A stretch of DNA of 64,000 nt from Omphiscola glabra (lineage: Eukaryota > Mollusca > Gastropoda > Lymnaeidae): positions 2,294,001 to 2,358,000 of the forward strand of contig OZ024809.1 in the NCBI GenBank assembly GCA_964017045.1. The letters run 5' to 3'. The notes beneath the pieces were generated by a model that had not been told where the DNA came from, searched no databases, and saw only the letters and a list, made by a program, of their open reading frames with translations. Each line of letters opens with the position of its first letter. Within the stretch, counting starts at the first letter, position 1. The position numbers and the translations under genes were made by a program. Shown piece by piece: positions 21,325-33,362 of the stretch.

Positions 21325-23222
21325 AAAATACACAGCAAAATACACAGCAAAATAGACAGCACAATACACAGCAAAATACACAGCACAATACACAGCAAAA
21401 TACACAGCAAAATACATAGCAAAATACACAGCAAAATACACAGCAAAATACACAGCAAAATACACAGCAAAATACACAGCAAAATACACATCAAAATACA
21501 CAGCACAATACACAGCAAAATACACAGCAAAATACACAGCAAAATACACAGCAAAATACACAGCAAAATACACATCAAAATACACAGCACAATACACAGC
21601 AAAATACACAGCAAAATACACAGCAAAATAGACAGCACAATACACAGCACAATACACAGCAAAATACACAGCAAAATACACAGCAAAATAGACAGCACAA
21701 TACACAGCAAAATACACAGCACAATACACAGCACAATACACAGCAAAATACACAGCAAAATACACAGCAAAATACACAGCAAAATACATAGCAAAATACA
21801 CAGCAAAATACACAGCAAAATACACAGCAAAATACACAGCAAAATACACAGCAAAATACACAGCAAAATACACAGCAAAATACACAGCAAAACACACAGC
21901 ACAATACACAGCAAAATACACAGCAAAATACACAGTAAAATAGACAGCACAATACACAGCAAAATACATAGCAAAATACACAGCAAAATACACAGCAAAA
22001 TACACAGCAAAATACACAGCAAAACACACAGCAAAATACACAGCAAAACACACAGCACAATACACAGCAAAATAGACAGCACAATACACAGCAAAATACA
22101 CAGTAAAATACACAGCAAAATACATAACAAAATACACAGCAAAATACATAGCAAAATACACAGCAAAATACACAGCAAAACACACAGCACAATACACAGC
22201 AAAATACACAGCACAATACACAGCACAATACACAGCAAAATACACTGCACAATACACAGCAAATTAGACAGCAAAATACACAGCACAATACACAGCAAAT
22301 TAGACAGCAAAATACACAGCACAATACACAGCAAAATACACAGCAAAATACACAGCAAAATACAGAGCAAAATACACAGCAAAATACACAGCAAAATACA
22401 CAGCACAATACACAGTAAAATAGACAGCAACATACACAGCACAATACACAGCAAAATACACAACAAAATACACAGCAAAATACACAGTTAAATACATAGC
22501 AAAATACACAGCACAATAAAAAGCACAATACACAGCAAAATACACAGCACAATACACAGCAAAATACACAACAAAATACACAGCAAAATACACAGTTAAA
22601 TACATAGCAAAATACACAGCACAATACAAAGCACAATACACAGCAAAATACACTGCACAATACACAGAAAAATAGACAGCAAAATACACAGCACAATACA
22701 CAGCAAAATACACAACAAAATACACAGCAAAATACACAGTTAAATACATAGCAAAATACACAGCACAATACAAAGCACAATACACAGCAAAATACACTGC
22801 ACAATACACAGTAAAATAGACAGCAAAATACATAGCAAAATACATAGCAAAATACACAGCAAAATACACAGCAAAACACACAGCAAAATACATAGCAAAA
22901 TACACAGCACAATACACAGCAAAATGGACAGCAAAATACACAGCAAAATATACAGCAAAATACACAGCACAATACACAGCAAAATGGACAGCAAAATACA
23001 CAGCACAATACACAGCACAATACACAGCACAATACACAGCACAATACACAGTAAAATACATAGCAAAATACACAGCACAATACACAGCAAAATACACAGC
23101 AAAATACACAGCAAAATAGACAGCACAATACACAGCACAATACACAGCACAATACACAGCAAAATACACAGCAAAATACACAGCAAAATACACAGCAAAA
23201 TACACAGCAAAATAGAAAGCAA
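21325..23222 (+). repeat. 1.9-kb array of a 12-bp unit
   Basis: About 158 units of ACAGCAAAATAC with scattered single-base variants (GCACAATA, AAACACAC, ATAGACAG). The 12-bp period opens very long frames on both strands (for example 405 residues at 21261-22478 and 525 at 21575-23152), built only of repeats such as KIHS, CVFC or AVYF. I consider these non-coding. Confidence 0.95.
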
Positions 23223-23404
23223 AAGTGTTAAAATAATAAAATTTTACTAAACTGACACTCATTTCTACTATTAAAAAACACCACAAAAACCCCACTAATG
23301 TACTTTCTTCCAAAAAAAACCCCCACTTATTGAACTTTCTTTTAAAAAACACTATTGTACTTTAAAAAAAAAAAAAAAAAAGAACCAAAAAAAAAAGCAA
23401 ACAA

Positions 23405-23762
23405 TATTGCTAAGTCTGCAAAGAAAAGTCTGCAAAGAAAAGTCTGCAAAGAAAAGTCTGCAAAGAAAAGTCTGCAAAGAAAAGTCTGCAAAGAAAAGTC
23501 TGCAAAGAAAAGTCTGCAAAGAAAAGTCTGCAAAGAAAAGTCTGCAAAGAAAAGTCTGCAAAGAAAAGTCTGCAAAGAAAAGTCTGCAAAGAAAAGTCTG
23601 CAAAGAAAAGTCTGCAAAGAAAAGTCTGCAAAGAAAAGTCTGCAAAGAAAAGTCTGCAAAGAAAAGTCTGCAAAGAAAAGTCTGCAAAGAAAAGTCTGCA
23701 AAGAAAAGTCTGCAAAGAAAATTCTGCAAAGAAAAGTCTGCAAAGAAAAGTCTGGAAAGACA
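23405..23762 (+). repeat. 14-bp minisatellite, highly homogeneous
   Basis: About 25 nearly identical units of GTCTGCAAAGAAAA. Homogeneity suggests recent expansion. It lies just past the 3' end of the minus-strand gene. Confidence 0.95.
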
Positions 23763-23830
23763 AGACAAAATAAAAACCTTACATAAATAGGAGAAAAAAC
23801 ATAATGATTTTTGTGTTTGTTTCTATCTAT

Positions 23831-23836
23831 TTTATT
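23831..23836 (-). terminator. Candidate polyadenylation signal
   Basis: AATAAA on the minus strand, 87 bp beyond the stop codon at 23923, correctly placed for the three-exon gene. Confidence 0.5.
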
Positions 23837-23922
23837 TTTTCCGTGATTGTAAAAACAACAATTTGTTTGTTTTTTTGTTAGGTCTGTTCATAAGGTGAAA
23901 GTTATTACATCCGATCCCAACA

Positions 23923-24284
23923 TTAGTGGTATGCTGACTTCAACCACGTGTCCACTTTGGCCTTCCCGTAATACACAAAATCAGTCGAGTAGGTAAAGTT
24001 CTTCTGGGCAGCTTTGATGCTGTCCGCTGTTTGTGCGCTGACCGGATTCTGTAACAGCCCATCGCAGCGCGTGGATTCAGCTGAGTCGCCGTATCCAAGA
24101 AGCTGAGGCAGTCGGACACTCTTCTCACAGCCGGGGTCTGCGACTTTTCCTACCACGGGTTTCATCGTGGACTCATCACCACCTTTGCACTTCCCGCTCG
24201 AATCGTTCGGGGACCGGCGATGCTCGTCCGAAAACGGGGACTCCAGTGTCATGCCCTTGCCGTTGATGCAAATTCGAGGCTTAG
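23923..24284 (-). CDS. Minus-strand gene exon 3 and stop
   Basis: Acceptor TTTCCCTCACGAAAG, then residues 1157-1276 and TAA at 23925-23923. Hydrophilic with several cysteines (RICINGKG, GKCKGG, GCEKSV). The phase matches exon 2 exactly. Confidence 0.62.
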
Positions 24285-27200
24285 CTTTCGTGAGGGAAAT
24301 TAACAAGTCAAGTACCAAAAATGATGTTTGACTTTCGAATTTGACAAAAGAACAATTTTAAATTAAGAAAAAATTAATAGTTTTTATATTAATAAGTTAA
24401 GTACATGGGTACGTGGCTATAGTGAACGAAGGTACACATCATACCCATGCAGACAAGCTCAGCTTCCCACCAAAGGAACGTCAATTTTTGTCAGAAAAGC
24501 CGCTATGTAAGGGTTATTTGTGCTTTATATGGTTAAAAGCAACTAGGGTAATACACTATAACAGTGGTCGGCGAATCATCGTGGCTCACAAGCCGTTTGC
24601 GGCTCTTTAGCGACCTCAGTACGGCTCGGCCAACCGGCCACAAATCGGTATTGACTCCGAAAAATATGGTTCTTGACAGGTTCTTGGAAAGAAATTTGGC
24701 TCTCAACATTTGTGTAATCGTCTTGCTGCTGATTTTTGGCTCTTTTGACGAATGCGTTTGCCGACCACTGCAGTATAATATATGTTAATTCATTCTAACA
24801 GTTACAATAATTTGAATGAATGAGGATTCTCAAACAGGTGAACGGCATTTGATTTCTTTCTATTTGCTCATATTTTGTGTGTGTGGATACCCCCCTCACA
24901 TGTGTTCGTGTGACCTTTTACCCCCCCCCCTCTTTTCTTAAAAAAAACCCCCACCATATTGATGAACATTACCTGGATTATTCTGGCAATCACCGGACGC
25001 TCCCGCTCGATCACTCTGTCCCATAGATGTGTTTTGTGGGTTGAACCGCAGTGATGTGTTGTGTGGGATGAACCGCAGAGCTTGGCGCCGCCGACTCAGG
25101 AGCTGTCTCTCTGGGAGACGGTCCGGCACGGTCGGTAGCAATGTCTTCCTTAGCAGCATCCACGGGCTTGACCGTGCGTCTGCTCCGTTGCAAGCCTGTT
25201 GGGCTTCGTCGTTGTGGGCGCCAACTGCGACATTGAAAGAACAGCCGTCCACGGGTCCAGAGACCAAGGTGGTCCCATCGGAAGGTTCTTCTGAAAGGGG
25301 CATTATCGTGTCACGTGATCTAATTAAATCTTCTTCTAAAATACACATTTTTATGATTGTAACAATCTTATATAACTGTATAATTATAACGATGTGTATG
25401 CACACGTTTGATATGGGGATGATGTTGGTAAGGGGAAATAAATATCAATGTAGTAGTTGTTTCCCTTTGAATGACCCAAGCATAGAGTCAACAACATTAA
25501 GAGCTTGTATTATTTATATATATTTATGTTAATGTTTATTGTTGGAAATAAAAACATATTTAAAACATAACAAATGGTGGCCAGTGGAACTCAGTATAGT
25601 ATGCAGTTAGTACTTTTCGAAGAAATCAAGCGACTGGTCTTAGACTAGTACACGGACTTCAAGTAACTGAAGACATATATCAATATGGCGGAGTCAACTC
25701 TGACCTAGATGGACATAATCCAAAAGCTAATAAAGCAAGATGAAGTACTGTTGAAGTTAGCAACAGGGAATTCATCTGTTCAATAATAATGAAGAAACCA
25801 TCACTGACTATTATGCTAGATCTGTGACTTTTATGTTGCATTTCAAAAGGATTCAAAGTAGATGCAGTTATATCCATGCCAGCACATATAGATATTTCCA
25901 GTCTAAGTGCAGTTTTACAACAAGTTCTTACCAGACCTATCAACTTTACTTGAGCCACGGTATTATGTCTTACCTGACCTATCAACTGTACAGTGACGTA
26001 GTGAGGGGGGCAAGGGGGCATCATGCCCCGGACGCTACTCACAATGAGGCGCCAAAAGGTATATTTTACTATAATTTTGTATGGTTTTCAAATTGGGGGG
26101 GGGGGCGCTAAAAAGGTATTGGGGGCGCTAAAAAGGTATTGTGCCCCGGGCGCGAGTTAAGCTCGCTACGCCACTGCAACTGTACTTGAGCCACGGTATC
26201 ATTTAACGAAAAAGAACGTATGATGTAACTGGAAACAGAACAAGAAGAAGCTTTTAGGAAAGTCAAACAATTGCTCTCTTCTGATACATCAGTGGCTCAT
26301 TATGATCCAACTTTGGACATAGGAACAGCCTATGAGTCTAATGTTGGCATAGGGAGTGTTCAATCATCCAAGCAATGGGAGGAAGTGTTCAATCATCCAA
26401 GCAATGGGTCCACGCCTTTTCAAGGTAAAGCGTTATCTGAATGGTCCCATATGGAGGAGACATTTAGACCAACTTCGCCCCAGGTATGGAGCATAGGAAG
26501 ATTCAGAACCAGGTTTGGATATAATGACAGGACGTCATTACACAACGACTCAGATATCCCCGAGTCAACAACCGTCAGCACATCCAGTCCACCTATTAAG
26601 AAAATTAGCTCTTGACATCCAAGACCTTCAGACTATGTCCTACCCAGAAGCTCTCAAAGACAACGTCGAGCACCATTGTTACTGGACTTGTAATTGTTCG
26701 GGGAGGTGTTATAGTGGACTGGCGGACTATACCGTCCGGATAGCCAGCTAGGTCAAGTGGCACGCATGCGCAGAGACAGTCGTTTGTGTGTGTGTGCATG
26801 GACAGTGTATTTTGGAGTCAAGCAGATAGTCAACATTATTAAGAACGTTTATTATATATAAATATATATATATATATGTTAATGTTTATTGTTGGAAATA
26901 AAATATATTAAAAACATAACACCCCCCCCCCCCACATAATATGAGCCAGATTGATCAATTCATTCATCGTGGTCCCGTAATATATAGAAGAAGAATAATT
27001 TGTCATTTTATAATTTATTCTTAGTATTGGGACCAGCTCTTTGCAGGAATGTTTACATAAATTACATTGGCAATCTCGAACGATAATCATTGTTTCTCCA
27101 AACTACAGCCCTGGGGTTCTCAAACATGGTAGTCCGCATCTCCTGTAGATGTGGGAGCTAGTGCTAGGGACTGCGGGTAGACCCATGTATATTTAAAAGG

Positions 27201-30200
27201 AAAACACAAGAAAATAAAATTGCAAACAACGAAGAGGGGTTGCGAGAAATATTGATGAAAAAAGTGATGGAGGCGGATTTGGTGGGGTCCAAAAATAAAA
27301 GCTTGAGAATATTTTGAGCAAAGCAAATAGGCTTCAAGTTATATCTAAAGTAGAGCCATGAGATAGCAAATACACATTTAAAGTAGAGCCATGAGATAGC
27401 AAATACACATTTAAAGTAGAGCCATGAGATAAACTGAAGGGTCGACTAAAAAAAGTACTTAAGTGTATTTTTTTGCAGTTTTGAGAAAAATGAGTTTAAA
27501 GTTTGTAAATTCTTATTTAAATACCTTAAAAGCTGCTCGAGGTAGCTCTGTATCAAACACTTATGGACATTTTTCATGAATGATATTTACAGGAATGATT
27601 CGGAGGAAGTAATCAAATATAATGCCAGTCTTAACTCATTTTTGAAAAAGTGTAACTTTAATTCGCGTTTCTAAAAGTGTCCCCAAGGCAAGGTGTTCAT
27701 TCTCTTTCATACACACCCCTCCCACTACTAAGTAGCCTCACCTTTTTTGGCACGCTGCTTGCTTATCTCCACTTGCACACATCCGTGCACATCATCCCCA
27801 CCATTAGCTTCGTGAATCTTTGTTGCACCTGTCACATCTTGCTCATAGGACGATCTACGTGACGTACTTCGTTTATTACCGATGGCCGGTTTCTCGAGTT
27901 GACCGTTGCCCAGACTTTCCAGGGCTTTGTCCTCGCCAACGCTGGGCCATTCACCACGGCGTGACAGGTATTCTCTGTGTCCTAAATTCGGAAACAAAGA
28001 GCCACGATAGCACATTTTCTCCAAATCGTCTGATGATACTTTCTTTAAGTTTGCTGTTTCGACATCGGGACCAAGGTTCATGATGGACCCTTCAACAGTT
28101 TTCTTTTGGTTCCTGCTTTTCATGTGCGGTACAAAATCGTCTTTCACCAATTGAAAGTCGCTCGGCCCCGAAAGAATCGCAGATTCCTCTTTACTGTGGG
28201 GTGGCTGTCGAAGAGATTCGTCGTCATTTCTCGCGTCCTTCACATGCATTGCCCATTGCTTAGTGGAGTTACTCCTTTCGATCCCCGGCTTCGTGTTGAC
28301 ACATGAAATTTCAAGATTAGCGTTAAGTGCATTGCCATCTTCTTCTCCCCGCATCACGCCTGACTCTTTCTGTTGTATATTTTTACCCGACACAGATTCA
28401 TTCTTACCCCACTGTTCGGACCTCTCACACACGCTTGGGCGGTTTGTCGGGCATGGCCCATTTCCTGCACTCTCTGGCTCATCCGCGTCATGTTCAATTT
28501 TCTCAATCACACCCGACCTATTCCGTGGGCTGGTTACGTCAGGGTCGGACTCGAAGATTTGACTGCTGTTGAATAGATCATTGCACTGGCTGACTGTATC
28601 TATCATATCATCGTCGTCCATTGGTATTCCCCCGCCTTGCGTCGTGTCTACACTATTCCCTTGGCCTTCTCTTCTCTCCGTCCAATCTGTTCCGTTGGGC
28701 ATCCAATCTGTTCGTTCCTGTCGCTGCTCCAATAACCAGGTATCGTCATGGTTTGTGTTTCTATTTCTACTTCGCGGACCATCGAACTTAACTTTGGGCA
28801 ATATCCTCGCTTCATTTGCGGAATTTAAATCCTTGGGGGATCTCGACTTATCTTTCCTTTCCTGCGCCGAACAATCCAGTAATTTTCTTATTACCTCGTC
28901 GCGGCCATTTCTCTTGCAGTCTCGCATGCACTGTACCTTTGCCATGTTCAAAAATTTAGTGGAATCCACCACGTCATCTGTGTCTTGGTCGGAATCGAAC
29001 TCGACTTCGACAGTCACACATTTATTCGCCGCGGACTGGATCCTCGGCGTTCTGTGAGTCCGAGTGAATTCATTGGAACCATCGGGACAAGTTATACTCC
29101 CTTTCGTTTTCTCGCGACCGCAAGACCCCACAGGGTCTGTGGGCCTTGACTCTGTTCGCAGGCGCCCGATTTGATATCGCTTCTTCGTGTTTGGCGCACA
29201 TTTCTGGTGGCAAACAAGGGAAAGAACCCGGCCGTCCTCTGCTTTAGCCTTCACGTGGCCTGAGTTGAGAGTTGGGTTGTTCAATGCTTGGTCCGCGCCG
29301 TTCTGACTGCACCGAGATCTCTCGCATGCCCTCACCTGTGACTGTTTCTTGGAGTGAGAACCGCTGATCTCGAGCACATCATTCACGCGTCGGCAAGTTC
29401 CGTTTAGGGCTGAGTTGATGCTCAAGGTTGAATTGGTGTTAAATTTTAACTTTGTGTTTGTTGTTGTATCATTGTTTAATTCTGACAACTCAGTGTTTAA
29501 CATCGAGTTGTGTTTAAACGCTGAACAGGTGTTCACAGCTGAATGATAGTTTCTCAACGCTCCACCGGCGCCCAACGACGAGTCATTGTTGCTTAACACT
29601 TTTTTCACAGTTTTACAGTTGGGACTGAATTTCAAATGTTCACCACTCGTGTTATTTTCCAGGCGTACGATTTCTACATCCGGGGGCTCGGGTCTGCTAG
29701 AAGGGCTCTGCTCGAGGGACTTGTTCCGAATCGCCCTCTTTCGGGCTGATGTGGCGCAGGGCGCCCCCTTACCCAGTTTGACGACGTGATTCCCAGAGGC
29801 GTCTCTATTGCGCTTCTCCCCAGAGAACGAGTTCTTGAACCTGCAACGGCGCTTGTTTCGTTTTTTCGCCGTTATAATTGTGAATTTCCCACTGTCGGAT
29901 ATCACATCCGGGTTATCTCCTGTTGCCAAGTTTAACGCCGACGCATCGTGGTGCAGGGGAAACGCCTTCTTAACCGTGAACAGATCTTTAACATGTCTCC
30001 GAACACCGACATCTGAAAGAGCGTTTATTTCAATTTGATACACAGTGAATACGGATAACGTCGGGCGTCTGCCTTTCTTGTACGCCCTGGTTGGAAGATG
30101 GGCGCAAATAGCAAAATGCGCTCCAGATGACGTCAGGGATTGAAAATAACGGGTTCTCGTGTGTTTCTTAAGTGGTAGAGTTGTGCGACCAGCTGGAGAG

Positions 30201-30892
30201 GCACTGGGGTTTGAAACTTCGAATCCTGAACGAGGCAGGGGTGGCTTAGAGGTGGTGTCGACGTAAGAAGGGGGTGTGCTCTGAAGCTTCGTCACGGTGA
30301 TGTTCAAGCATTGCACCGGGGTGCAATCCCTCTGCGGAACCTCAGAGAGTAGGTGCCGTTTCCACTTGTAGAGCGCCCCGCGTGTCTTCGTTATGGAATC
30401 ATTGCTGGGAAACCGTCGTAAACTGAGCGGCGTGATCTGCAAGAGTGTTCCGTCATCCGTTTTAGGATCGCCGTTCGAATCTTCAAGGGTGTTGTTCTGT
30501 CCGGAAGTGGCGTAGCTCACATCCTCTAGCCCAGACAGCGTGGTCTCGCTGGCCACAGTCTTGGGCACCCTCCAGAGCGCATTGTACCTGTTGCCTTTTT
30601 TAAAAATGGGAAGCCTCGTGCCGCGCAGGGGCGCATTCAGCAAAGGTGAAGGGGGGACGCTTTGCTTCTCGTCCTCGAGGTACCCCCACGTGTCTGGATT
30701 CCGACACGCTACACGTAGATCACCGTGACCTCCCACCTTAGGCTGACACGCTGATAGACTCGACGCTTTAAAGGAGAGCTCTTCTGAGGTAGGTTCCGCG
30801 TAGAACACGTCATTTTTATAACAATCAACCCTTTTCCCCATGAGTATGGCGTTGAATCCCTCCATAGCTTGCAAGTTGTAAACTCCAAACAT
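23923..30892 (-). CDS. Unrecognised 1276-residue protein, probably nuclear (3-exon gene model)
   Basis: Gene-level entry. Exons 30892-27742, 25290-24973 and 24284-23923 (minus strand) join at phase 1 both times, giving 3831 nt and a TAA stop. The ATG at 30892 is preceded by an in-frame TGA 18 nt upstream; a second ATG at residue 10 is possible. The protein is hydrophilic and rich in Ser, Asn, Lys and Asp, with no signal peptide or membrane segment. Clusters KKGRR (272-276) and KKRNKRR (343-349) look like nuclear localisation signals, and acidic DDDD occurs later. The N-terminus (VYNLQAMEGFNAILMGKR) and C-terminus (STDFVYYGKAKVDTWLKSA) look most ordered. I do not recognise the family and assign no function. 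Confidence 0.68.
24562..24770. mobile_element. hAT MITE, CAGTGGTCGGC type
   Basis: 209 bp. Ends CAGTGGTCGGCGAATC and GCGTTTGCCGACCACTG are inverted repeats. Flanks cactataa (24554-24561) and cagtataa (24771-24778) match at 7 of 8 positions. Internal TTGCGGCTCTTT and TTTGGCTCT motifs recall Charlie-like hATs such as OposCharlie; the exact family is uncertain. It lies in intron 2 of the minus-strand gene. Confidence 0.75.
24973..25290 (-). CDS. Minus-strand gene exon 2
   Basis: 318 nt between CCCCTTTCAG and CCAG/GTAATG, phase 1 on both sides, residues 1051-1156 (from EEPSDGTTLVSG). The matching frame is open throughout. A second frame is also open over most of the exon and reads more like an ordinary disordered protein (VKPVDAAKEDIATDRAGPS, then PRETAPESAAPSSA). 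Either a frameshift pair or codon bias could explain this. Confidence 0.6.
25472..26921 (+). mobile_element. Decayed LTR retrotransposon (Ty3/Gypsy-like)
   Basis: The 3' LTR (26707-26921, 215 bp) begins TGTTAT and ends ATAACA, a perfect 6-bp inverted repeat, and is preceded by a purine tract CGGGGAGG. A 5' LTR remnant at 25472-25572 shares TTAATGTTTATTGTTGGAAA and ends ACATAACA; TGGTGGCCAGTGG soon after could be the primer site. Between them, AFRKVKQLLSSD, then SVAHYDPTLD (26250-26310), matches the RT/RNase H region of Ty3/Gypsy polyproteins. Only about 1.1 kb of interior remains, so it cannot move on its own. It lies in intron 1 of the minus-strand gene, in the opposite orientation. Confidence 0.7.
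25991..26176. mobile_element. hAT-type MITE nested in the LTR element
   Basis: 186 bp with ends CAGTGACGTAG and CTACGCCACTG (10 of 11 complementary) and a perfect 8-bp duplication, caactgta, at 25983-25990 and 26177-26184. The interior is G- and C-rich (GGGGGCGCTAAAAAGG repeated, GTGCCCCGGGCGC). The perfect duplication indicates a younger insertion than the LTR element it interrupts. Fragments of the same end occur near 18311 and 49917. Confidence 0.85.
26922..27741. other. Intron 1 remainder of the minus-strand gene
   Basis: Unique DNA with a poly-C run at 26921 and a 33-bp repeat at 27346-27431 (core TAGAGCCATGAGATAGC, under three copies). No other feature. Confidence 0.5.
27742..30892 (-). 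CDS. Minus-strand gene exon 1 (3151 nt)
   Basis: Encodes residues 1-1050. Its GC content is well above the flanks, and it is open for over 3 kb without tandem repeats, the best coding signal in the window after the mucin exon. The donor AAAAAAG/GTGAGG follows a Lys-Lys codon pair; reading on would stop three codons later (EAT and TAG). Confidence 0.75.
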
Positions 30893-31319
30893 AATGATGT
30901 GTTTGTTTATTCAATGAATAACACACTAGGGAGTTTGCACAATTGACTGTAATAGTTAACTGGAGGGTTACCAAAACTAGGTTGACAAGATACCAGAGAA
31001 AGTTTCATAAGTTATTCGGGCAAGGAGTTCGTGTGATCTTCATGTTGGCCAGTAATGTATTTTTTTGTGTGGTTTAGATTGAAAGACGCCGTTCACTTCA
31101 ATGTGAGGAGGCTCTATATTTTAAGTATCTACTTCTAATTTTCATAGAACAACAACGATGTAGAAGTTATGTATTTATTTTGTTGTGATAATTCGTGTTG
31201 AACAGGATGGTGTAGAAACGTTTACATTGTGTTCATTGCTTTCTTCTCCCGAGACTCTTCCTAGATTTGGTTCAAATCCTTAAACACGGGCAATGCGACT
31301 GATGCTTTTCAACATTTCA
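30893..31319. other. 5' flank of the minus-strand gene
   Basis: Presumed promoter and 5' UTR of the gene starting at 30892. I see no TATA box or other decisive element. Confidence 0.35.
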
Positions 31320-31790
31320 TCATGTTGCCACATTTTGAATCAGAACACCCGGAAGGACGAGCGCGTCATTTGATTCCGGTGCACACTTTTCGGAACAAGT
31401 TTTAGGCGCAGCGCATTGTCGTGTGCATAGTGGGGATATTCTGGTTCTGGTACGGTACGTTGCTGCGTCCATATACTGGCATATGTGCAACGGTTGGGGA
31501 AGCAATGCTGCCATCCTAACGGCTCCTAGCAGATGCCAGGGCAGCCTCGAAGCTTTAGAGATGTCGAGTTCACGGCGGTATTGTCCAGGTGGTTCCAAGC
31601 GATTATTGTGAGTCGGAAGAATGATTGTTTATGTTGCACTGTGTTACTCCGAGGCACAGTGAAGCATTTGTTATTGTTCCGGGTGTAATTGCTCATGGGG
31701 TTGTCAGAGGTTAAGTCAGTGTTAAGTGAGTGTTTGGCTCTGATTAATCGACCTGGTTCCTGTGGAATAAAATAACTTATTGTGGCGTTC
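31320..31790 (-). mobile_element. LINE 3' fragment (minus strand)
   Basis: On the minus strand the remnant reads SNYTRNNNKCFTV, PRSNTVQHKQSFFRLTII, then AWNHLDNTAVNSTS. This is the conserved C-terminal tail of many non-LTR reverse transcriptases (F-x-R...W-N-x-L...V-N-S-x-S). The frame breaks shortly after NSTS and a stop TAG lies at 31518-31516. The rest is 3' UTR. Confidence 0.7.
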
Positions 31791-31959
31791 CAACGATAAA
31801 AAATACAAGATTATTAAACAAAGCAGATGAAACACATTCAGCACGCGTGTTAGGGTTAGTCATGCATGTAACACATGAATATTTCCCGTGTATTTTGTGT
31901 TTGTATCAATATTCTGATAGGAAAAGATTTGTAAAAATGTATACGCTTTTAAAGATTTT

Positions 31960-32160
31960 AAAATCGCTTGGAACCACTTGGACAATTCCGCCGTGAACTC
32001 GACATCTATCGAAAGCTTCAAGGCTACCCTGGCATCTGCCAGGAGCCGTTAGGATGGCAACATCGCTTCCCCAACCGTTGCACATATGCCAGTATATGGA
32101 TGCAGCAAAGTACCCTACCAGAACCAGATAATTGATGGACTGCATTCAAGCTGTGTAAAT
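31960..32160 (+). mobile_element. LINE 3' fragment (plus strand)
   Basis: Reads AWNHLDNSAVNSTSIESFKA, then TLASARSR and TAG (32050-32052), an intact version of the same tail found in opposite orientation at 31516-31606. The 3' UTR (GTTGCACATATGCCAGTATA) is also shared. The two copies form an inverted repeat of about 175 bp with a 355-bp spacer. Confidence 0.72.
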
Positions 32161-32440
32161 GAAATATAAGAACAAAGTATGATAAACTTGAATTTATAGA
32201 CAGGACAAAAGATTTTAACTTTTCGGCTTAGAGCCTTCATCTGTCTTTTCGTGTTGTTCTTATATTTTAATAAAGATTTTATAGCGACTCTATGAGTTTA
32301 AGATAGGGAGATGTCGTGAATAAATTAGGAGATGGCTAGATAGATAAGTTGGAAGATCTTATTTACATGGAGAAAGAGGACTGAATTTATCTATATGGAT
32401 ATATGTTAAAGAAAGTAGTTCCATATTTCTAAATATAATT

Positions 32441-32795
32441 CCACATGACTTTAAATACTTCCATATGACATAAAATAGATCTGTATGACATAAAATAGCT
32501 CCATATGACATAAAATAGATCCATGACAAAAAATAGATCAATGTGACATAAAATAGATCTATATGACATAAAATAGATCCATGTGACATAAAATAGATCC
32601 ATGTGCATAAAACAGATCCATATGACACAAAATAGATCCATTTGACATAAAATATATCCATTTGACATAAAATAGATCCATATGACATAAAATAGATCCA
32701 TAAGACATATAATAGATCCATAAGATATAAATATATCCATTTTACATAAAATAGATCCATATGACATAAAATAGATCCATATGATATTAATGAGG
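32441..32795 (+). repeat. 20-bp minisatellite
   Basis: About 17 units of ATAAAATAGATCCATATGAC with small indels. Confidence 0.9.
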
Positions 32796-33056
32796 ATCTC
32801 ATTTATATCAGTTATCGGGAATTTGATTTCCTGAAATCATATCTCCTTCATGTTCCCCTTGAAAAACAGGAAAATCTGATTCTTTGGGTTAGGGGCTGAA
32901 AATTTGATAGAATGTGTTGACATCGGCAATGAATCTATATGCCAAGTTTTATTTCGATAGCTTGACGGGAGGTGGGTCAATGAGTCACCCGAACATTTTT
33001 CCACACACCCCCAGAAAGAAACACACGAAGCGAAGTCAATATAAAGGATTTAATCC

Positions 33057-33362
33057 AAACAACGAAATTGTCCTGTGCAGAAAACACGACATGAACCTTT
33101 AACAAGGAGATTGTCCTGTGCAGAAAACACGACATGAACCTTTAACAAGGAGATTGTCCTGTGCAGAAAACACGACATGGACCTTTAACAAGGAGATTGT
33201 CCTGTGCAGAAAACACGACATGAACCTTTAACAAGGAGATTGTCCTGTGCAGAAAACACGACATGGACCTTTAACAAGGAGATTGTCCTGTGCCGAAAAC
33301 ACGACATGGACCTTTAACAAGGAGATTGTCCTGTGCAGAAAACACGACATGAACCTTTATTT
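33057..33362 (+). repeat. 43-bp minisatellite
   Basis: Seven units with cores GAGATTGTCCTGTGCAGAAA and CACGACATGAACCTTTAAC. Confidence 0.9.

Noticed and set aside
21261..23352. Frames of 319-525 residues on both strands
   Set aside because: Produced by the 12-bp array; composition is entirely repeat-derived (CVFC, AVYF, KIHS).
23342..23790. Lys-rich and Leu/Phe-rich frames on both strands
   Set aside because: By-products of the 14-bp repeat (three units make 42 bp, a multiple of three).
28263..29057. Plus-strand frames opposite the 3.1-kb minus-strand exon
   Set aside because: Shadow frames of a long GC-rich coding exon; the minus frame is open for its whole length.
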